A DNA stretch of 64,000 bases from Haematococcus lacustris (Eukaryota > Chlorophyta > Chlorophyceae > Chlamydomonadales > Haematococcaceae), in NCBI GenBank assembly GCA_030144725.1, contig JASKMD010000017.1, forward strand, positions 52,501-116,500, given 5' to 3'. The notes under the pieces were generated by a model. The model saw only the letters and a program-made list of their open reading frames with translations. It was not told the origin of the DNA and made no database searches. The translations under genes were made by a program, and so were the position numbers. Below, in pieces: positions 1-10,486 of this stretch; position 1 is the stretch's first letter; each line of letters begins with the position of its first letter.

Positions 1-370
1 TCTGGAGCGGGCAACACGGAGCGGGCAGCTTGGAGTGGGATCCAGTAGTAGCAGCCCACCCAGCCCACCCTGGCCATGCCATGCCCACACACCGCAATGA
101 CCCTACCCATCCCTCTCCAAAGGGGACGATAGCTTGGTGGTATAGCACTTGGGTGGTTGTCAGCCCGTGCTTGTTGTGCGACATGGCATAGGTGTAGGTT
201 TGGTAGGTGGGCGTCAATGGTAGTGTGGTGGGTGAAGGATAGCGGGAGCACGAAAGATGAGGCTATGAACTTGCACCCGGTCATCACCAAGGAGAGTTGT
301 AGCATCACCCTTGTTGTATCGTCCATCCTCGTTGTCATCACCCTTGTTGCAATGTTGTTGTGTTGTTATT
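1..370. other. No recognisable gene
   Basis: No ORF with a recognisable family is seen. Short reading frames here run into the following microsatellite and are judged spurious. The sequence is of mixed composition with poly-T/GTT-rich stretches near its right end. Confidence 0.5.
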
Positions 371-1040
371 GTGGTGTGGTGTGGTGTGGTGTGGTGTGGT
401 GTGGTGTGGTGTGGTGTGGTGTGGTGTGGTGTGGTGTGGTGTGGTGTGGTGTGGTGTGGTGTGGTGTGGTGTGGTGTGGTGTGGTGTGGTGTGGTGTGGT
501 GTGGTGTGGTGTGGTGTGGTGTGGTGTGGTGTGGTGTGGTGTGGTGTGGTGTGGTGTGGTGTGGTGTGGTGTGGTGTGGTGTGGTGTGGTGTGGTGTGGT
601 GTGGTGTGTCGTAGTGTGGTGTGGTGTGGTGTGGTGTGGTGTGGTGTGGTGTGGTGTGGTGTGGTGTGGTGTGGTGTGGTGTGGTGTGGTGTGGTGTGGT
701 GTGGTGTGGTGTGGTGTGGTGTGGTGTGGTGTGGTGTGGTGTGGTGTGGTGTGGTGTGGTGTGGTGTGGTGTGGTGTGGTGTGGTGTGGTGTGGTGTGGT
801 GTGGTGTGGTGTGGTGTGGTGTGGTGTGGTGTGGTGTGGTGTGGTGTGGTGTGGTGTGGTGTGGTGTGGTGTGGTGTGGTGTGGTGTGGTGTGGTGTGGT
901 GTGGTGTGGTGTGGTGTGGTGTGGTGTGGTGTGGTGTGGTGTGGTGTGGTGTGGTGTGGTGTGGTGTGGTGTGGTGTGGTGTGGTGTGGTGTGGTGTGGT
1001 GTGGTGTGGTGTGGTGTGGTGTGGTGTGGTGTGTCGTAGT
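371..1040. repeat. (GTGGT)n pentanucleotide microsatellite
   Basis: About 660 bp of nearly perfect GTGGT repeats, interrupted only near 607-615 and 1032-1040 by the same small variant (GTGTCGTAGT). The identical variant at two points suggests that a block containing it was duplicated by unequal exchange. Open frames on both strands (WCGVV or TTPHH repeats) are by-products of the repeat. Confidence 0.95.
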
Positions 1041-1337
1041 GTTCTTGTGTTGTCACTTGTGTGGTGTGTGGTGGTGTGTGTGGTGTGTCATTGTGTTGTT
1101 GGTGTTGTTATTGTTGTGTGTTGTTGTCACCTTGTCACCTTATGTAGAGGTGTTGCATGTCGTTGATGCATCAATGCATATGCTTGTCTTGTTGCGATGT
1201 TGTTGTGTTGTCACCATGGTGTGGTGTGGTGGTGGTGGTGGTGGTGTTGTTGTTGGTGATGTCATTGTTGGTGTTGTATGGTGTTGCCACCTTGTCACCT
1301 TATGCGGGGGTGTTGCAAGTCGTTGATGCATTAATGC
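1041..1337. repeat. GT/GTT-rich degenerate repeat flank
   Basis: Degenerate GTT/GTGGT-like sequence with two related segments (CACCTTGTCACCTTATG at about 1127 and 1284) that each lead into TTGATGCAT..AATGCATATG. It looks like a decayed minisatellite. No gene is supported. Confidence 0.5.
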
Positions 1338-2296
1338 ATATGGTCACCCCCGCCATTGGCTGCACCCCTGATAAAGTCCGACCGGTCTTTAAGAGTTTTA
1401 CAGCGATTTTTGTGCAGGGCGGTGCAGCTCATCAAGGCGAAGCTAGCGGGCTGCTCGGGCTGATGTGCATCTGTGCCGGGGCGGGCGGGGGTGCTGGAAG
1501 ATTGGGTCGCGTTGTGCCCGGGACAGCCTGCTTAGTGGGGCTGTGCTCGGCAAACAGCTATCGCGCTCAGCGGCCCAGCTTTTCAAATGTTTGAATTTTC
1601 GTCGGGCGCAGGACCCCCCCTGACATGTGTTCTAGTGCTGTTGATACGCTTGAGAGTGCTGGTATGGCTTTTGGGCTGTCCTTGCACCACAACAGCGTGC
1701 AACTCGTGTCGCGTCACCCCATGTCAGTTTTTTATGTTTTTTTACTTTCTTGACAATTTTTCAGAGTCCAACCAGGACGTCAAATGATAAACTGCCAGTT
1801 CTGTGCTGCTCCTTGTGTGGGCTTCTAACGTCTAATCAGGACAGAAGCGCGATGTCATCATGTTTGGGCCGTTTCATGAGTGGGCGGTCAACTTTTTCCC
1901 AGCTCAGTTTCTACATGTTTTTGACCAGTTCTTGCTGCGCGTGGTTGCTCGGAAGTCGCAGGCATCAATGATCAGAGCATCCTGCAATTTCGCAACTTGG
2001 CAGCAGCTTGCACATGGCACAGGTTCATCAGCAATCCGCCGTCGCGGTCACGCCCCCAGCTTGGGAGATGGTTTCGATGCGTGCTGGGACGCAGCAGCAC
2101 TGTCGCGTGCTGACCTGAAAATTTGACATGTCCGTCGCGGGTTGGGGGCCAGCCACCCGGCAAACCGCTGGGGCTGGCTGCACTCTATTCGGGCCATCAG
2201 CAGCTCATCGCACTAATCGGCGGCCTCCGTGCAGAGATGAGAAAGTTTTTATCTCTTGAGCCAAGGGGGTGCAGCCAATGGCGGGGGTGACCATAT
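1338..2296. mobile_element. Non-autonomous TIR transposon 'element A' with 4-bp TSD
   Basis: A 951-bp element (1342-2292) bounded by perfect inverted repeats that begin GGTCACCCCCGCCATTGGC and extend to about 27 bp. It is flanked by ATAT at 1338-1341 and 2293-2296. The boundary is ambiguous by one base on each side: it can equally be read as CATATG duplicated around GTCACC termini. The same termini bound the larger element at 58115-61889, which carries a transposase-like gene, so element A is inferred to be a short derivative or a relative moved in trans. No coding sequence is recognised inside. Confidence 0.85.
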
Positions 2297-2310
2297 GCTT
2301 AGCATTCCCA

Positions 2311-2545
2311 TAGGGAGGTGTCTCGGGGTGATGGTGCACAAAGACATGTGTATAGGAGTAGCGTAGTGAGGTGTTGCGGGATGTTTGGGTGTTTAACATG
2401 TGTTTTGCGGGGGTGTTGCGGGGTGTTTGGGTGTCAATACATGTGTTTTGCGGGGGTGTAGCGAGGTGTTGCGAGGTGTTTGAGCGTCAATGCATGTGTA
2501 TTGCGGGGTTGTAGCGAGGTGTTGCGGGGTGTTTGGACAAGGAGA
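2311..2545. repeat. Minisatellite, about 45-55 bp unit
   Basis: Three to four degenerate copies of a unit containing TTGCGGGGTGTTTGGGTGTCAA followed by an ACATGTGT-like segment. No coding sequence is supported. Confidence 0.7.
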
Positions 2546-2566
2546 TATGTAACAAGCGTCCGAACA

Positions 2567-2832
2567 GATACTCAAACAAGCGTTAGTACAGATAGCAAAG
2601 CAAGCGTCTGTACAGATAGCAAAGCAAGCACCTGTACAGATAGCTCAGAAGCATCTGTACAGATAGCTCAGTGGCATCTGTACAGATAGTATGCATGCAT
2701 CTGTACAGATAGCTGAAAGGGGCATCTGTACAGATAGCTCATAAGGCATCTGTACAGATAGCAAGGACCATCTGTACAGATAGCTTTATAGACATCTGTA
2801 CAGATAGCTACATAGCGTATCTGTACAGATAA
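2567..2832. repeat. Minisatellite with palindromic core ATCTGTACAGATAGC
   Basis: About eleven copies, spaced roughly 22-25 bp apart, of a near-invariant core CATCTGTACAGATAGC separated by variable 6-10 bp linkers. The core contains the perfect palindrome ATCTGTACAGAT. Conserved cores with variable spacers are unlike a slippage array and could be a binding-site array or a transposon subterminal region. Confidence 0.85.
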
Positions 2833-2932
2833 GAAGCGAAGAAAATCGCGGCCAAACTGCGTCGCAACGGATGCACGGAGTTACATAAGACTTGTACCGT
2901 TCGAACGGCCTTCTACTCTAGTTTTCATAGAG
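2833..2932. other. Unassigned 100 bp
   Basis: Unique-looking sequence between the palindromic minisatellite and the gag fragment. It contains TACCGTTCGAACGG, a near-palindrome. No gene or repeat membership is recognised. Confidence 0.4.
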
Positions 2933-3568
2933 CTATGGTCGGTCCAATCGCGACCGGTCCTTGTTTATCGTGAGTGCAGGCACAGTTGCAGCATCAATCT
3001 TCTGTACACCAGAACAGTTTTGGCTTACTGTCTGGGCAGGTTCCTGTTTGCTGGCCTTAGAAGGGCCTGAGCTGGGGCCAGGGCCACCAGGACCAGGGCC
3101 AGAACCAGGACCAGGCCTGCCACGCTTGCCGCTGCCCCCACCATCCCTGCTGCTGCCATCACCTTTCCTGCCACTGCCTGAGGCAGGCCTCTTAGCTGCC
3201 TTCTTAGCTGCGATGGCTTCCCTTAGCTTCCTGACCAGAGTCAGGGTACCCAGCTCACGCTGGGCTTGCTCAGGTGTCAGGCCAGCCTTCTTCTTTGGGC
3301 AGTCAGGCACCCAGTGGCCGTCCAGGCCACACCATAGGCAGTTGGTGGTGGGCTCACTGCCCAGGCCACCGTGATCAGTGAGCGCAGGAGCAGATGGGCC
3401 GGACCTCGATGGGCCACCAACCTCACGGCGCAAGGCCGCTACCTGTGGAACAGGAGGGACAGTCCTTTTAGGAGGGGGAGGAGGCATTGCATTGCCAGCA
3501 CAGGCAACGATGGCCTTATGGTTTTGAATAGATATTTTGATAACATCATCAAGGGTAGTATTAGTCAA
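2933..3568 (-). pseudogene. Ty3/gypsy Gag C-terminal fragment with CCHC zinc knuckle
   Basis: C-terminal part of a retrotransposon Gag, read on the minus strand and contiguous with the fragment at 6939-7246 once the hAT insertion is removed. It has a proline stretch (PPPPPKRTVPP), then a zinc knuckle of the form C-x2-C-x4-H-x4-C (CLWCGLDGHWVPDC), then basic, glycine-rich sequence expected to bind RNA. The frame ends near 2933, before any protease, so the element is truncated on this side. The first codons of the 211-residue frame coincide with the 8-bp target duplication of the hAT. The link to the chromovirus at 45137-51493 is inferred from the shared gag/LTR unit at 30940-32943, not from overlapping sequence. 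Confidence 0.8.
3561..3568. repeat. hAT target-site duplication, left copy
   Basis: TTAGTCAA, identical to 6939-6946. Eight bp is the duplication length typical of the hAT superfamily. Confidence 0.92.
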
Positions 3569-3824
3569 TAGGGAGCGTCTGGACCCGTGTAACGTTACAT
3601 GTTACATTGTTATGTTATGTTACATGTTACATCCCGTATACGTACACGTGCCGGTCATGTTACATAGCCTCCTTAGCTGCTCGGCTCGCCTGTAGTGAGC
3701 TTGTACTCCCCGCCGCACTGGTCGCAACTGCTCCCGCACCTAGAAATATTTTTTGGGTCGCGGGCCGCGGGCTGCATTTCGGCTGCAATATTGCACGCCG
3801 CAGTAGCAGCTGTAGCAGCTGCTG

Positions 3825-6094
3825 ATGGCTGCTGCGGATGTTCCCAAGCAGCAGGTCTACAACAGTCTCGATTTGGCAGCAGATGTTGTACTTCGTAGAG
3901 CTTTGGCCAGCAAGTTCGCAAATGACTGGCTCTTTCGTTACAATAGCGACGGCATTGTGGTGTGCCAGTGCAAGAGGTGCCCACCAAACAACCGGGCTGA
4001 GCTCAGCGTCGCGAACATGAGCCAGCTGGCTGCCAGGCACAAATGCAAGCTTGAAGGTGCACCCAGCATCTCCAGAAAGCGCAGCCCAGAGCCAAGTTTT
4101 GGCCCACTGCCGCGAGAGGACCGGGGTGCAGCAATGCCTGAGGGCATTCAGCGGGCTGTCAGGCGCAGGATCGGACTCTTCCTCGTCACGCAGCAGCTTC
4201 CCTTCAACATAATGGACAATGTCCATCTCCAATCTGTCTTCCAGCTGCTAGGGGTTGATGTGTACAAAGAGAAGCACTACCGCACGCAACTGCTCAACGA
4301 GCTCTACTCAGAGGTCAAGCAGGCAACCTTCAAGGAGCTGCGAAAGCTAGCGAAGGTGAGATACTTGCTGGCCCATTGCCCTTAGTTGTGAGCCCAGCCT
4401 AGCCCAGGCCAACCCACCACCAATAAAATGTATATGTATCAGCTTAGCGATGGAACTGCTCCTGCCCATTGCCCTTGCCCATTGCCCAACCCTGCCTTGC
4501 AACATGTGCCTTCCACCACCACCACCTCCCAGTCTCTACACCCCCTCCCCGCCCGCCCAGCCCAGCCCAGCCCAGCCCAGCCCAGCCCAGCCCAGCCCAG
4601 CCCAGCCCAGCCCAGCCCAGCCCAGCCCAGCCCAGCCCAGCCCAGCCCAGCCCAGCCCAGCCCAGCCCAGCCCAGCCCAGCCCAGCCCAGCCCAGCCCAG
4701 CCCAGCCCAGCCCAGCCCAGCCCAGCCCAGCCCAGCCCAGCCCAGCCCAGCCCAGCCCAGCCCAGCCCAGCCCAGCCCAGCCCAGCCCAGCCCAGCCCAG
4801 CCCAACCCAGCCCAGCCCAGCCCAGCCCAGCCCAGCCCAGCCCAGCCCAGCCCAGCCCAGCCCAGCCCAACCCTGCCCTGCCCTGTCCTGCCCTGATTAA
4901 TCTGCCTTGCCTACAGGATGGCTTTGTTCTCGTCTCAGACGGTTGGAAAAACAAGTTCGCTGGCAGGGGGTCGCCGCTCATCAACTTCCTTGTTCTGAAA
5001 CCCTATGGCGGCATGTTGTTTTTGCGCGTGGTGGACGTGTCGGGCAAGCGCAAGGATGCTGGAGCCATCAAGGAGCTGCACATGGAGGTCTTGCAAGACC
5101 TTTGCAAGGATTTGGGTCTTGCCTCAGTGGAGTGCCATGGTGTCATCATGGACAACACGGCAGCCAACCACAGTGCCATGCGCATGATGCAGCGGGAGAT
5201 GCCCACCATCGTCATCCTTGGCTGCTCCGCCCATCAGATGAACCTCCTCTGCAAAGACCTGTCAAAGTCCACCAAGCTCGAAGCACTGCAACAGGTAGAG
5301 TTGCGTGCACCATGAGAACAGTTCCATGCTACTTCTATTTCAAATCTAATCTCATCTTATCCAATCATGCCTACCCAATTGTTGAGTTTCCAGGAGGCTG
5401 ACCATCAGGCAGCAGCACCATCCGCAAGACCTGTCATGGAGGATCATCAGAACTTTTCTGTGGCTGAGGTGTTGGGAGGCGTGCAGGTAAGCTGATTGAC
5501 AGCCATGCAACCATGATGGACAACCATGCAGCCATGTTATGACATTGTTCTATGTCCTGATGCAGAGCGTGGCTTTGGTCATCAGTGACAGTGAAGCTAT
5601 CCGGTCAGAGCTCAAGGCGCAGCAAGCAAACCACTCCGCTTACTCAGTGCGCCCCAACAATCCAACCAGGTGTGTATTCATAGCATGGTGCATGGTGCAT
5701 GTTCGTACTCTATCCAATGTACTTATGTCAATTGTTGTAGCAACAATGTATTGTGTGCTTTCCAGGTTTGCGGGCTTGCTCTTGATGGCAGAGGACGTTG
5801 AGAAGTTAATGCCTGCCATCCATGGCATGGTGCATGGTGACAATTGGCCCCAACTACGCCTGTCGAGCGCAAATGCCGCAGTGTTTGAGAAGTGTGTGAC
5901 AAGTGAGTCCTATATCACTTGTAGGGTGGATAGTGTGCTAAATAATGTACAGGCTAAAACATGGAATAAGCAATGTGTGCAATGTGTGCATTGCAGCACC
6001 TTGGTACAAGAGCCTGAAGTTGGTCATCAAGCTGATGAAGCCGATCAGCAATGCCATCCACAGGCTGGAGGCTGATGCGCCCTACCTCAGCCAG
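3825..6094 (+). CDS. hAT-family transposase, six exons, C-terminus missing
   Basis: Exons inferred from GT..AG boundaries that keep phase: 3825-4355, 4917-5294, 5394-5486, 5566-5669, 5766-5902, 5997-6094. Exon 1 has a cysteine/histidine cluster (VCQCKRC..HKC) like a BED-type DNA-binding finger, then the sequence LPFNIMDN that precedes the catalytic domain in DUF659-type hAT proteins. Exon 2 holds the first catalytic region (SDGWKNKF) and the second ([11 protein letters not shown], then [15 protein letters not shown]). Exon 6 has the W(Y)[21 protein letters not shown] stretch found well into the RNase H-like fold. The last catalytic Glu and the hAT C-terminal dimerisation domain are not present. 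The start ATG at 3825 is chosen for reading-frame length only. Role: cut-and-paste transposition. Confidence 0.9.
4557..4869. repeat. (CCCAG)n microsatellite inside an intron
   Basis: About 310 bp of CCCAG repeats, with single CCCAA variants near 4801 and 4866, sitting wholly inside the first intron (4356-4916) of the hAT transposase gene. The long PSPAQ or GWAGL frames are artefacts of the repeat. Confidence 0.95.
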
Positions 6095-6186
6095 GTATGG
6101 CTGTATATGCACGGGCAGTGTGGGTGGGACACTGTTAGTTGGGCAGAGTGGATGTATATGTTAATGGTGTAAGGATGTATGTGTGT

Positions 6187-6660
6187 GCAGGCTGGCCGTG
6201 TGTGGCACCGTGCCTAGCAGCCGCCCAGGACTCTTAGCATGCCATGTGTGGATGTGAGCCGCAGGCTGGCTGTGTGTGGCACCGTGCCTAGCAGCCGCCC
6301 AGGACTCTTAGCGTGCCATGTGTGGGTGTGAGCCGCAGGCTGGCCGTGTGTGACACTGTGCCTAGCAGCCGCCCAGGACTCTTAGCATGCCATGTGTGGA
6401 TGTGAGCCGCAGGCTGGCTGTGTGTGGCACCGTGCCTAGCAGCCGCCCAGGACTCTTAGCGTGCCATGTGTGGGTGTGAGCCGCAGGCTGGCTGTGTGTG
6501 GCACCGTGCCTAGCAGCCGCCCAGGACTCTTAGCGTGCCATGTGTGGGTGTGAGCCGCAGGCTGGCCGTGTGTGACACCGTGCCTAGCAGCCGCCCAGGA
6601 CTCTTAGCGTGCCATGTGTGGGTGTGAGCCGCGGGCTGGCTGTGTGTGGCACCGTGCACA
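6187..6660. repeat. 74-bp minisatellite replacing the hAT 3' coding end
   Basis: About 6.4 copies of a 74-bp unit beginning GCAGGCTGGC (6187, 6261, 6335, 6409 and so on). Copies differ at a few positions (C/T after GGCTGG, A/G in TTAGCRTGCC). It starts some 90 bp after the last recognisable transposase exon and occupies the place where the C-terminal coding region should be. Confidence 0.9.
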
Positions 6661-6938
6661 CAACCCACCACCATAGAATTGTGCATGCTTTTGTGCGGAT
6701 GGCCGACCCAATGGGGGCCGTGGGTAAGCTCGATATTAGATTGTTGAGATGACTTGGGCGTTGCAAGCTAGCCCGAGAAAAGTCGACCTTAATTCTTGTC
6801 ACCTTCAGGAGTCGAACCGGGGTCGCCAGGGTTGACGCTAGCATGTAACATCCCGTGTAACATCCCGTGTAACACCCGTATAACCCGGAAATGTAACAGT
6901 TACATGTAGTTACATGTACGTACATGGGACGCTCCCTA
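6661..6938. other. hAT right subterminal region
   Basis: Non-coding right end of the hAT element. It contains several GTAACATCCCGTG repeats that mirror the left end. On the minus strand there is a GGTTCGACTCC motif (about 6811-6821) that resembles a tRNA/SINE B box, but no complete tRNA fold could be drawn around it. Confidence 0.6.
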
Positions 6939-6946
6939 TTAGTCAA
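6939..6946. repeat. hAT target-site duplication, right copy
   Basis: TTAGTCAA, matching 3561-3568. Confidence 0.92.
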
Positions 6947-7246
6947 GGCCAGAAGGTCCTTGGTAACTGGGGTGCGAAGGTCAGCTGCTAGGCCACGCAT
7001 GAATGCGGATACCATCATAGCATTATCCATGCACATGGTACTAGCTAAAATAAAGGTATTCCTGAAATCAGTGACATATGACTGTAAGGAAGTACCTGGT
7101 TTCATGGACAGGTTATGTCCAGATAGTAGCTTCTGACGAGCCGAATCAATATCTTTAAATAGATCTTCACCAGTATATTGTATAAATTGTTCCTTAAGAA
7201 CAGACCAGGTAGGATAAGCCCCATTGGTGATCGCACATGTATCCAC
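6939..7246 (-). pseudogene. Ty3/gypsy Gag central fragment (capsid-like)
   Basis: Minus-strand sequence encoding the central Gag region: W-x-x-LKEQFIQYTGEDLF, SMKPGTSLQSYVTDF, MVSAFMRGLAADLR. This is the pattern of the retrotransposon gag (capsid) domain. It runs in frame into 2933-3568 if the hAT is removed. It breaks off at about 7246, after DTCAITNGAY, with no upstream gag. The part that should precede it resembles what survives in the separate fragment at 30940-32553. Frames that continue past 6939 into the hAT terminus are read-through artefacts. Confidence 0.85.
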
Positions 7247-7420
7247 TCGCGCCGATTAAGGCCGGAAGTCGCCTACGTCATTTCTTCCCGGGAGGCATAC
7301 TGCAGATAGCCCCAAGAAAGGCCGACTCATCGCCGTTGTAATCATTGAAAAACTCCAAGTTGCTGCGATGTTATAACTATTTGAAAAATCGCCCGACCCT
7401 GTACAGGGTCCTACCGACCC
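7247..7420. other. Unassigned junction between gag fragment and Crypton-like element
   Basis: About 170 bp with no gene. It contains the palindrome-bearing motif CCCTGTACAGGGTCC at about 7398, which recurs at 26280-26750 and 30390-30620. Confidence 0.4.
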
Positions 7421-7516
7421 TATAACTTCAATTTACCCGGATCTAAACGGTTTCAGCCCGCATTTTAAAAGGCTGTAACAAGGCCAACCGACGGCTAATT
7501 ATGTCCTAACCGTCAA

Positions 7517-7640
7517 TTATAGGCAACCGTCAATTATAGGCAACCGTCAATTATAGCCAACCGTCAATTATAGCTAACCGTCAATTATAAGCAACCGCCA
7601 ATTATGCCCAAGCGCCAACTACACGCAAACGTCAATCATA
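7517..7640. repeat. 17-bp subterminal minisatellite of the Crypton-like element
   Basis: About seven copies of CAACCGTCAATTATAGG with drift toward the right. The same array with similar variants is found in the remnant at 25685-25780, so it is part of the element and not a local expansion. Confidence 0.85.
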
Positions 7641-7694
7641 ACCTTCCATCTCTTCAAGCTCTCACGCATCATCCTGCCACCCTCACCATGACTA

Positions 7695-10486
7695 TTATGG
7701 TGACATGTTGCGCTCCATGCGCTTCATGCGCTTCATCATGCGCTCAATAGAGGCTTGCTGCAGCTGATGCATTTGCTGCATTTGCATGCTCTGCATCATT
7801 GCAAAGCTACTTTGCATGCTCTGCATCTGAGCTTCCAAATGATGGCCAACATACCCCATAGATGGCTGGGCCACACTTTGCACAAAAAAAGGCTGAGGGC
7901 CACCTGGCATGCCAAAGACCTGAGGAGGATAGGGCACCATGAACACCGAAGATGAGCTGCCACTTGCGGCACAAGGCTGAGCCGCACTTGGCACAACCAC
8001 GGACTGAGCACCAGCATAAGACAGGAGCGGAGATGCACCATGCACGATGCCTTGACCCGTAAAAGACAGGCCACATGCGGGTGATGAGGTGGGGAGAGCC
8101 ATGGGAGGGCTGGGAGGGCTGGGAGGGCTGGGAGGTGGTGGGGGAGCAGGCACTGTTCCCACGGCCGGTGATGAGGGCGAGCTTAGAGCCAGAGGAGAAG
8201 GCAAAGCTGTGGGTGTGGAAGACACCTCTACACCACCCCCCACATGAGCTGCCACCACAGTAGAGGCACTGACATGGGTCGCGTTGCTGCTGTTGACAGC
8301 AACATCGGAGGGGGTGATGGCTGCCATCATGGCAGCAGTTGCCTGTCCTCGCTTGGCTGTGCCATGCACGGTGTACGACTTCATGCTGCCAGGATCAGCC
8401 CAACCACCCATAGACTGTCGGAAGGCATCAGGGAAATCAGCAACACCCGTCGCCCCTGTGCGCTTCATGGAATGAGAAGTAAAGGACTCCTCCTCGGTAT
8501 CAAACATGCTGGAGACACGGCTCTTCAAACTGTGCTCACCGACTTTTTGGTTGCAGTACCACTTGCCGCTGACCTCGTAGGCAGGGTTAGGCTTGATGAA
8601 TAAACCAGCAGCATCTGCAGGGAGCTTGTTGAGAAGAAGGTCCAGGGCCACAACCGGGCAGCTCTGAAAAAAACAGAAAAACATAAAGGGGTTGATATGC
8701 CACACCATGACTAATTGATACGCCACACCATGACCATGACCTTGCCACACGTGACTGAGGAGGACATGCAAAGGCACAACCAACGCCTCACCTTGGCTTC
8801 GGCAAGCTGGTTGCCCACGCGGATGGTGTTGGAGTTGGGCACCACGCAAACCACCCTGATGGTTCTTGCACGCAAAAGGGTCCACCACAAACTTGAAGCC
8901 CGGAGGAGTGTCAGCCACCACCACCTTGGTGAAGTGCTTGGGCTCCAAAGCATGGAGTTCCTTGCCGCGCATCTGTAAAAGCATGACAAGCATGATAAGA
9001 ATGTGGACAAAATGAACTATGCTTGGTAGTAAGAGGTTGATGTAATAAAGGCTCATCACCACATCATGAAACCTGTCACATCCTGAACTATTGAACTAAG
9101 CTGAACACACCTGAAGAACAGTACCAAGCTGGACAAGCACAAGGTTCTGCAACCCCGTCGGTGTCTCTGGATTCATCAAGGGTTGAGCTCGGTCCATCGC
9201 CTCGGGTGTTATAAGCGCAGCCCGCTTACGCAGCACACTGACCTACAACAACACACACAACATATGGTGAGCCAGAGTCATCAACACCATACAACACCCC
9301 ATTACCAATGACATGCAAGCACATGCATGTACACATGCATGAGAAACGAGATAAGCACTAGCATGAGCACATGCATCACTAACGTTGCAATAGGAAAAAC
9401 CTCACCTCTCCCATCTTGAAGGCCAGTTTGCTTGCCCCATCCGTCACCTTCCAGACATGCCGCCACAGATGATCTTGCTCGTTGCAAAAGGGAGGAGGCT
9501 TCCAGTCAGATGACACACCCGGTGTCTTGGCCAGCACCAGGTCAGAGTGATACAGCTTCAAACAATGCGCCAAACGCGTGAAGCGATGCTTGAAGGCTTG
9601 AGCTGAAAACTTCAGTCCCAGCCCATCCTCCCCTCTCTCCTTAATGTTGCGCGCATCTGCACAATACAACATGCAACATTGCAACAATCACAAGACTTAT
9701 ATACGTACAACAAACCAACAAGTAGCAGAATAATGCATCACAATAAACATGACATACACTTGAACACTTTGCCAAACCTGATTACAGCCTGATTATAGCC
9801 AAGACTAGTGACTAATCAAACCACTCACGTGTTGAGAACAGGCTGAACATCACCACCAGGTTTTCCACAAATGGTGGAGAGCACCAGCTGTACATACGAG
9901 CACACATCTCCTCATGTGAGTTGAGGGGACCAGCAACAAACGCTTTTACCACCTCCATGATGGCCGGGGGAACTGGCAGTTGGTCCATGAAGCACCCCTT
10001 TGCAGAGGCAGTTTGGAAAAAGGAAAAGAAGCTCTTGAGCTGAGATTGATCTTGTTTCATGGTCCTGGGATTGCGCTCTGAGGACTGATGGTTTTGATAC
10101 ACCAAGGCATCTTCCTTGAGCAAGGCAACACCGCTTGGTCCTGCAGCCAGGCATTGGCAACAATCAAAGGGCAACAATCAAAGGGCTAGTAGCAAACATG
10201 CAAATTGCAACAATGGCAATCAGCAACAAGCACGTACACAAAGCTTACCAGCAACATCATGAACAATAGGCGGCTGCGGCTGCGGCTGGACATGCGACCC
10301 AGGCATTGACAGTGACGCTGGGGAAAGAGGCAACGGTAGCGAAGGCCCAAAGGTAAGCGAAGACACGGACGACTCCTCATGAAGAATAGGCGGCGGAAGA
10401 GGAGATGACGGCGGGAGTGTAGGATGCACATGACCTTGCTGCAGCTGATTAGGCCTCCACAAATGCGCAGGCTGGGTCACCTGCAC
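7695..10486 (-). CDS. Crypton-type tyrosine recombinase, six exons
   Basis: Exons on the minus strand, inferred from splice signals with consistent phase: 10249-10486 (may extend further 5'), 9829-10140, 9406-9656, 9111-9242, 8792-8972, 7695-8663. Exons 4-5 give LVQLGTVLQMRGKELHAL, holding the first catalytic Arg of the fold. Exon 6 gives SHSMKRTGATG (an HxxK/R-type box) and GGWADPGSMKSYT with the presumed nucleophile Tyr. Reaction expected: DNA strand exchange through a 3'-phosphotyrosine link, without a DDE nuclease. Exon 5 needs a one-base frame change around CAGGGTGG (about 8855-8865) to join KNH to VVPNSNTIRVGNQLAEAK, either a real single-G insertion or an assembly error. The C-terminus is Pro-rich, then Met/Gln-rich (MQSMQMQQMHQLQQ), probably a coiled or interaction tail. 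The stop is TAA followed directly by TAG. Confidence 0.82.

Larger units (their letters stand above)
3569..6938 (+). mobile_element. hAT DNA transposon inserted in gag
   Basis: A 3370-bp element with terminal inverted repeats TAGGGAGCGTC at 3569 and its complement ending at 6938, flanked by the 8-bp duplication TTAGTCAA. Both subterminal regions are rich in short TGTAACAT/GTTACATG motifs (3581-3665 and 6845-6925), as expected of transposase-binding subterminal repeats. It carries a spliced transposase gene on the plus strand (3825-6094). Removing the element and one duplication joins the two gag fragments in frame. The 3' part of the gene is missing and a 74-bp minisatellite occupies that place, so the copy is probably inactive although its ends look intact. 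Confidence 0.93.

Noticed and set aside
157..1326. Long ORFs on both strands (VWCGV and TTPHH repeats)
   Set aside because: They are translations of the GTGGT microsatellite; all frames are open and both strands code.
2567..2832. CRISPR array
   Set aside because: Conserved cores of about 15 bp with 6-10 bp spacers do not fit CRISPR dimensions, there are no cas genes, and the window is eukaryotic.
4428..5315. 295-residue frame joining a PSPAQ repeat to the hAT catalytic region
   Set aside because: The repeat part is an intron with good splice signals at 4355 and 4917; only the downstream part is real coding sequence.
6790..6830. tRNA gene or SINE head (GGTTCGACTCC on the minus strand)
   Set aside because: No acceptor or anticodon stem could be paired around it and no A box at the right distance.
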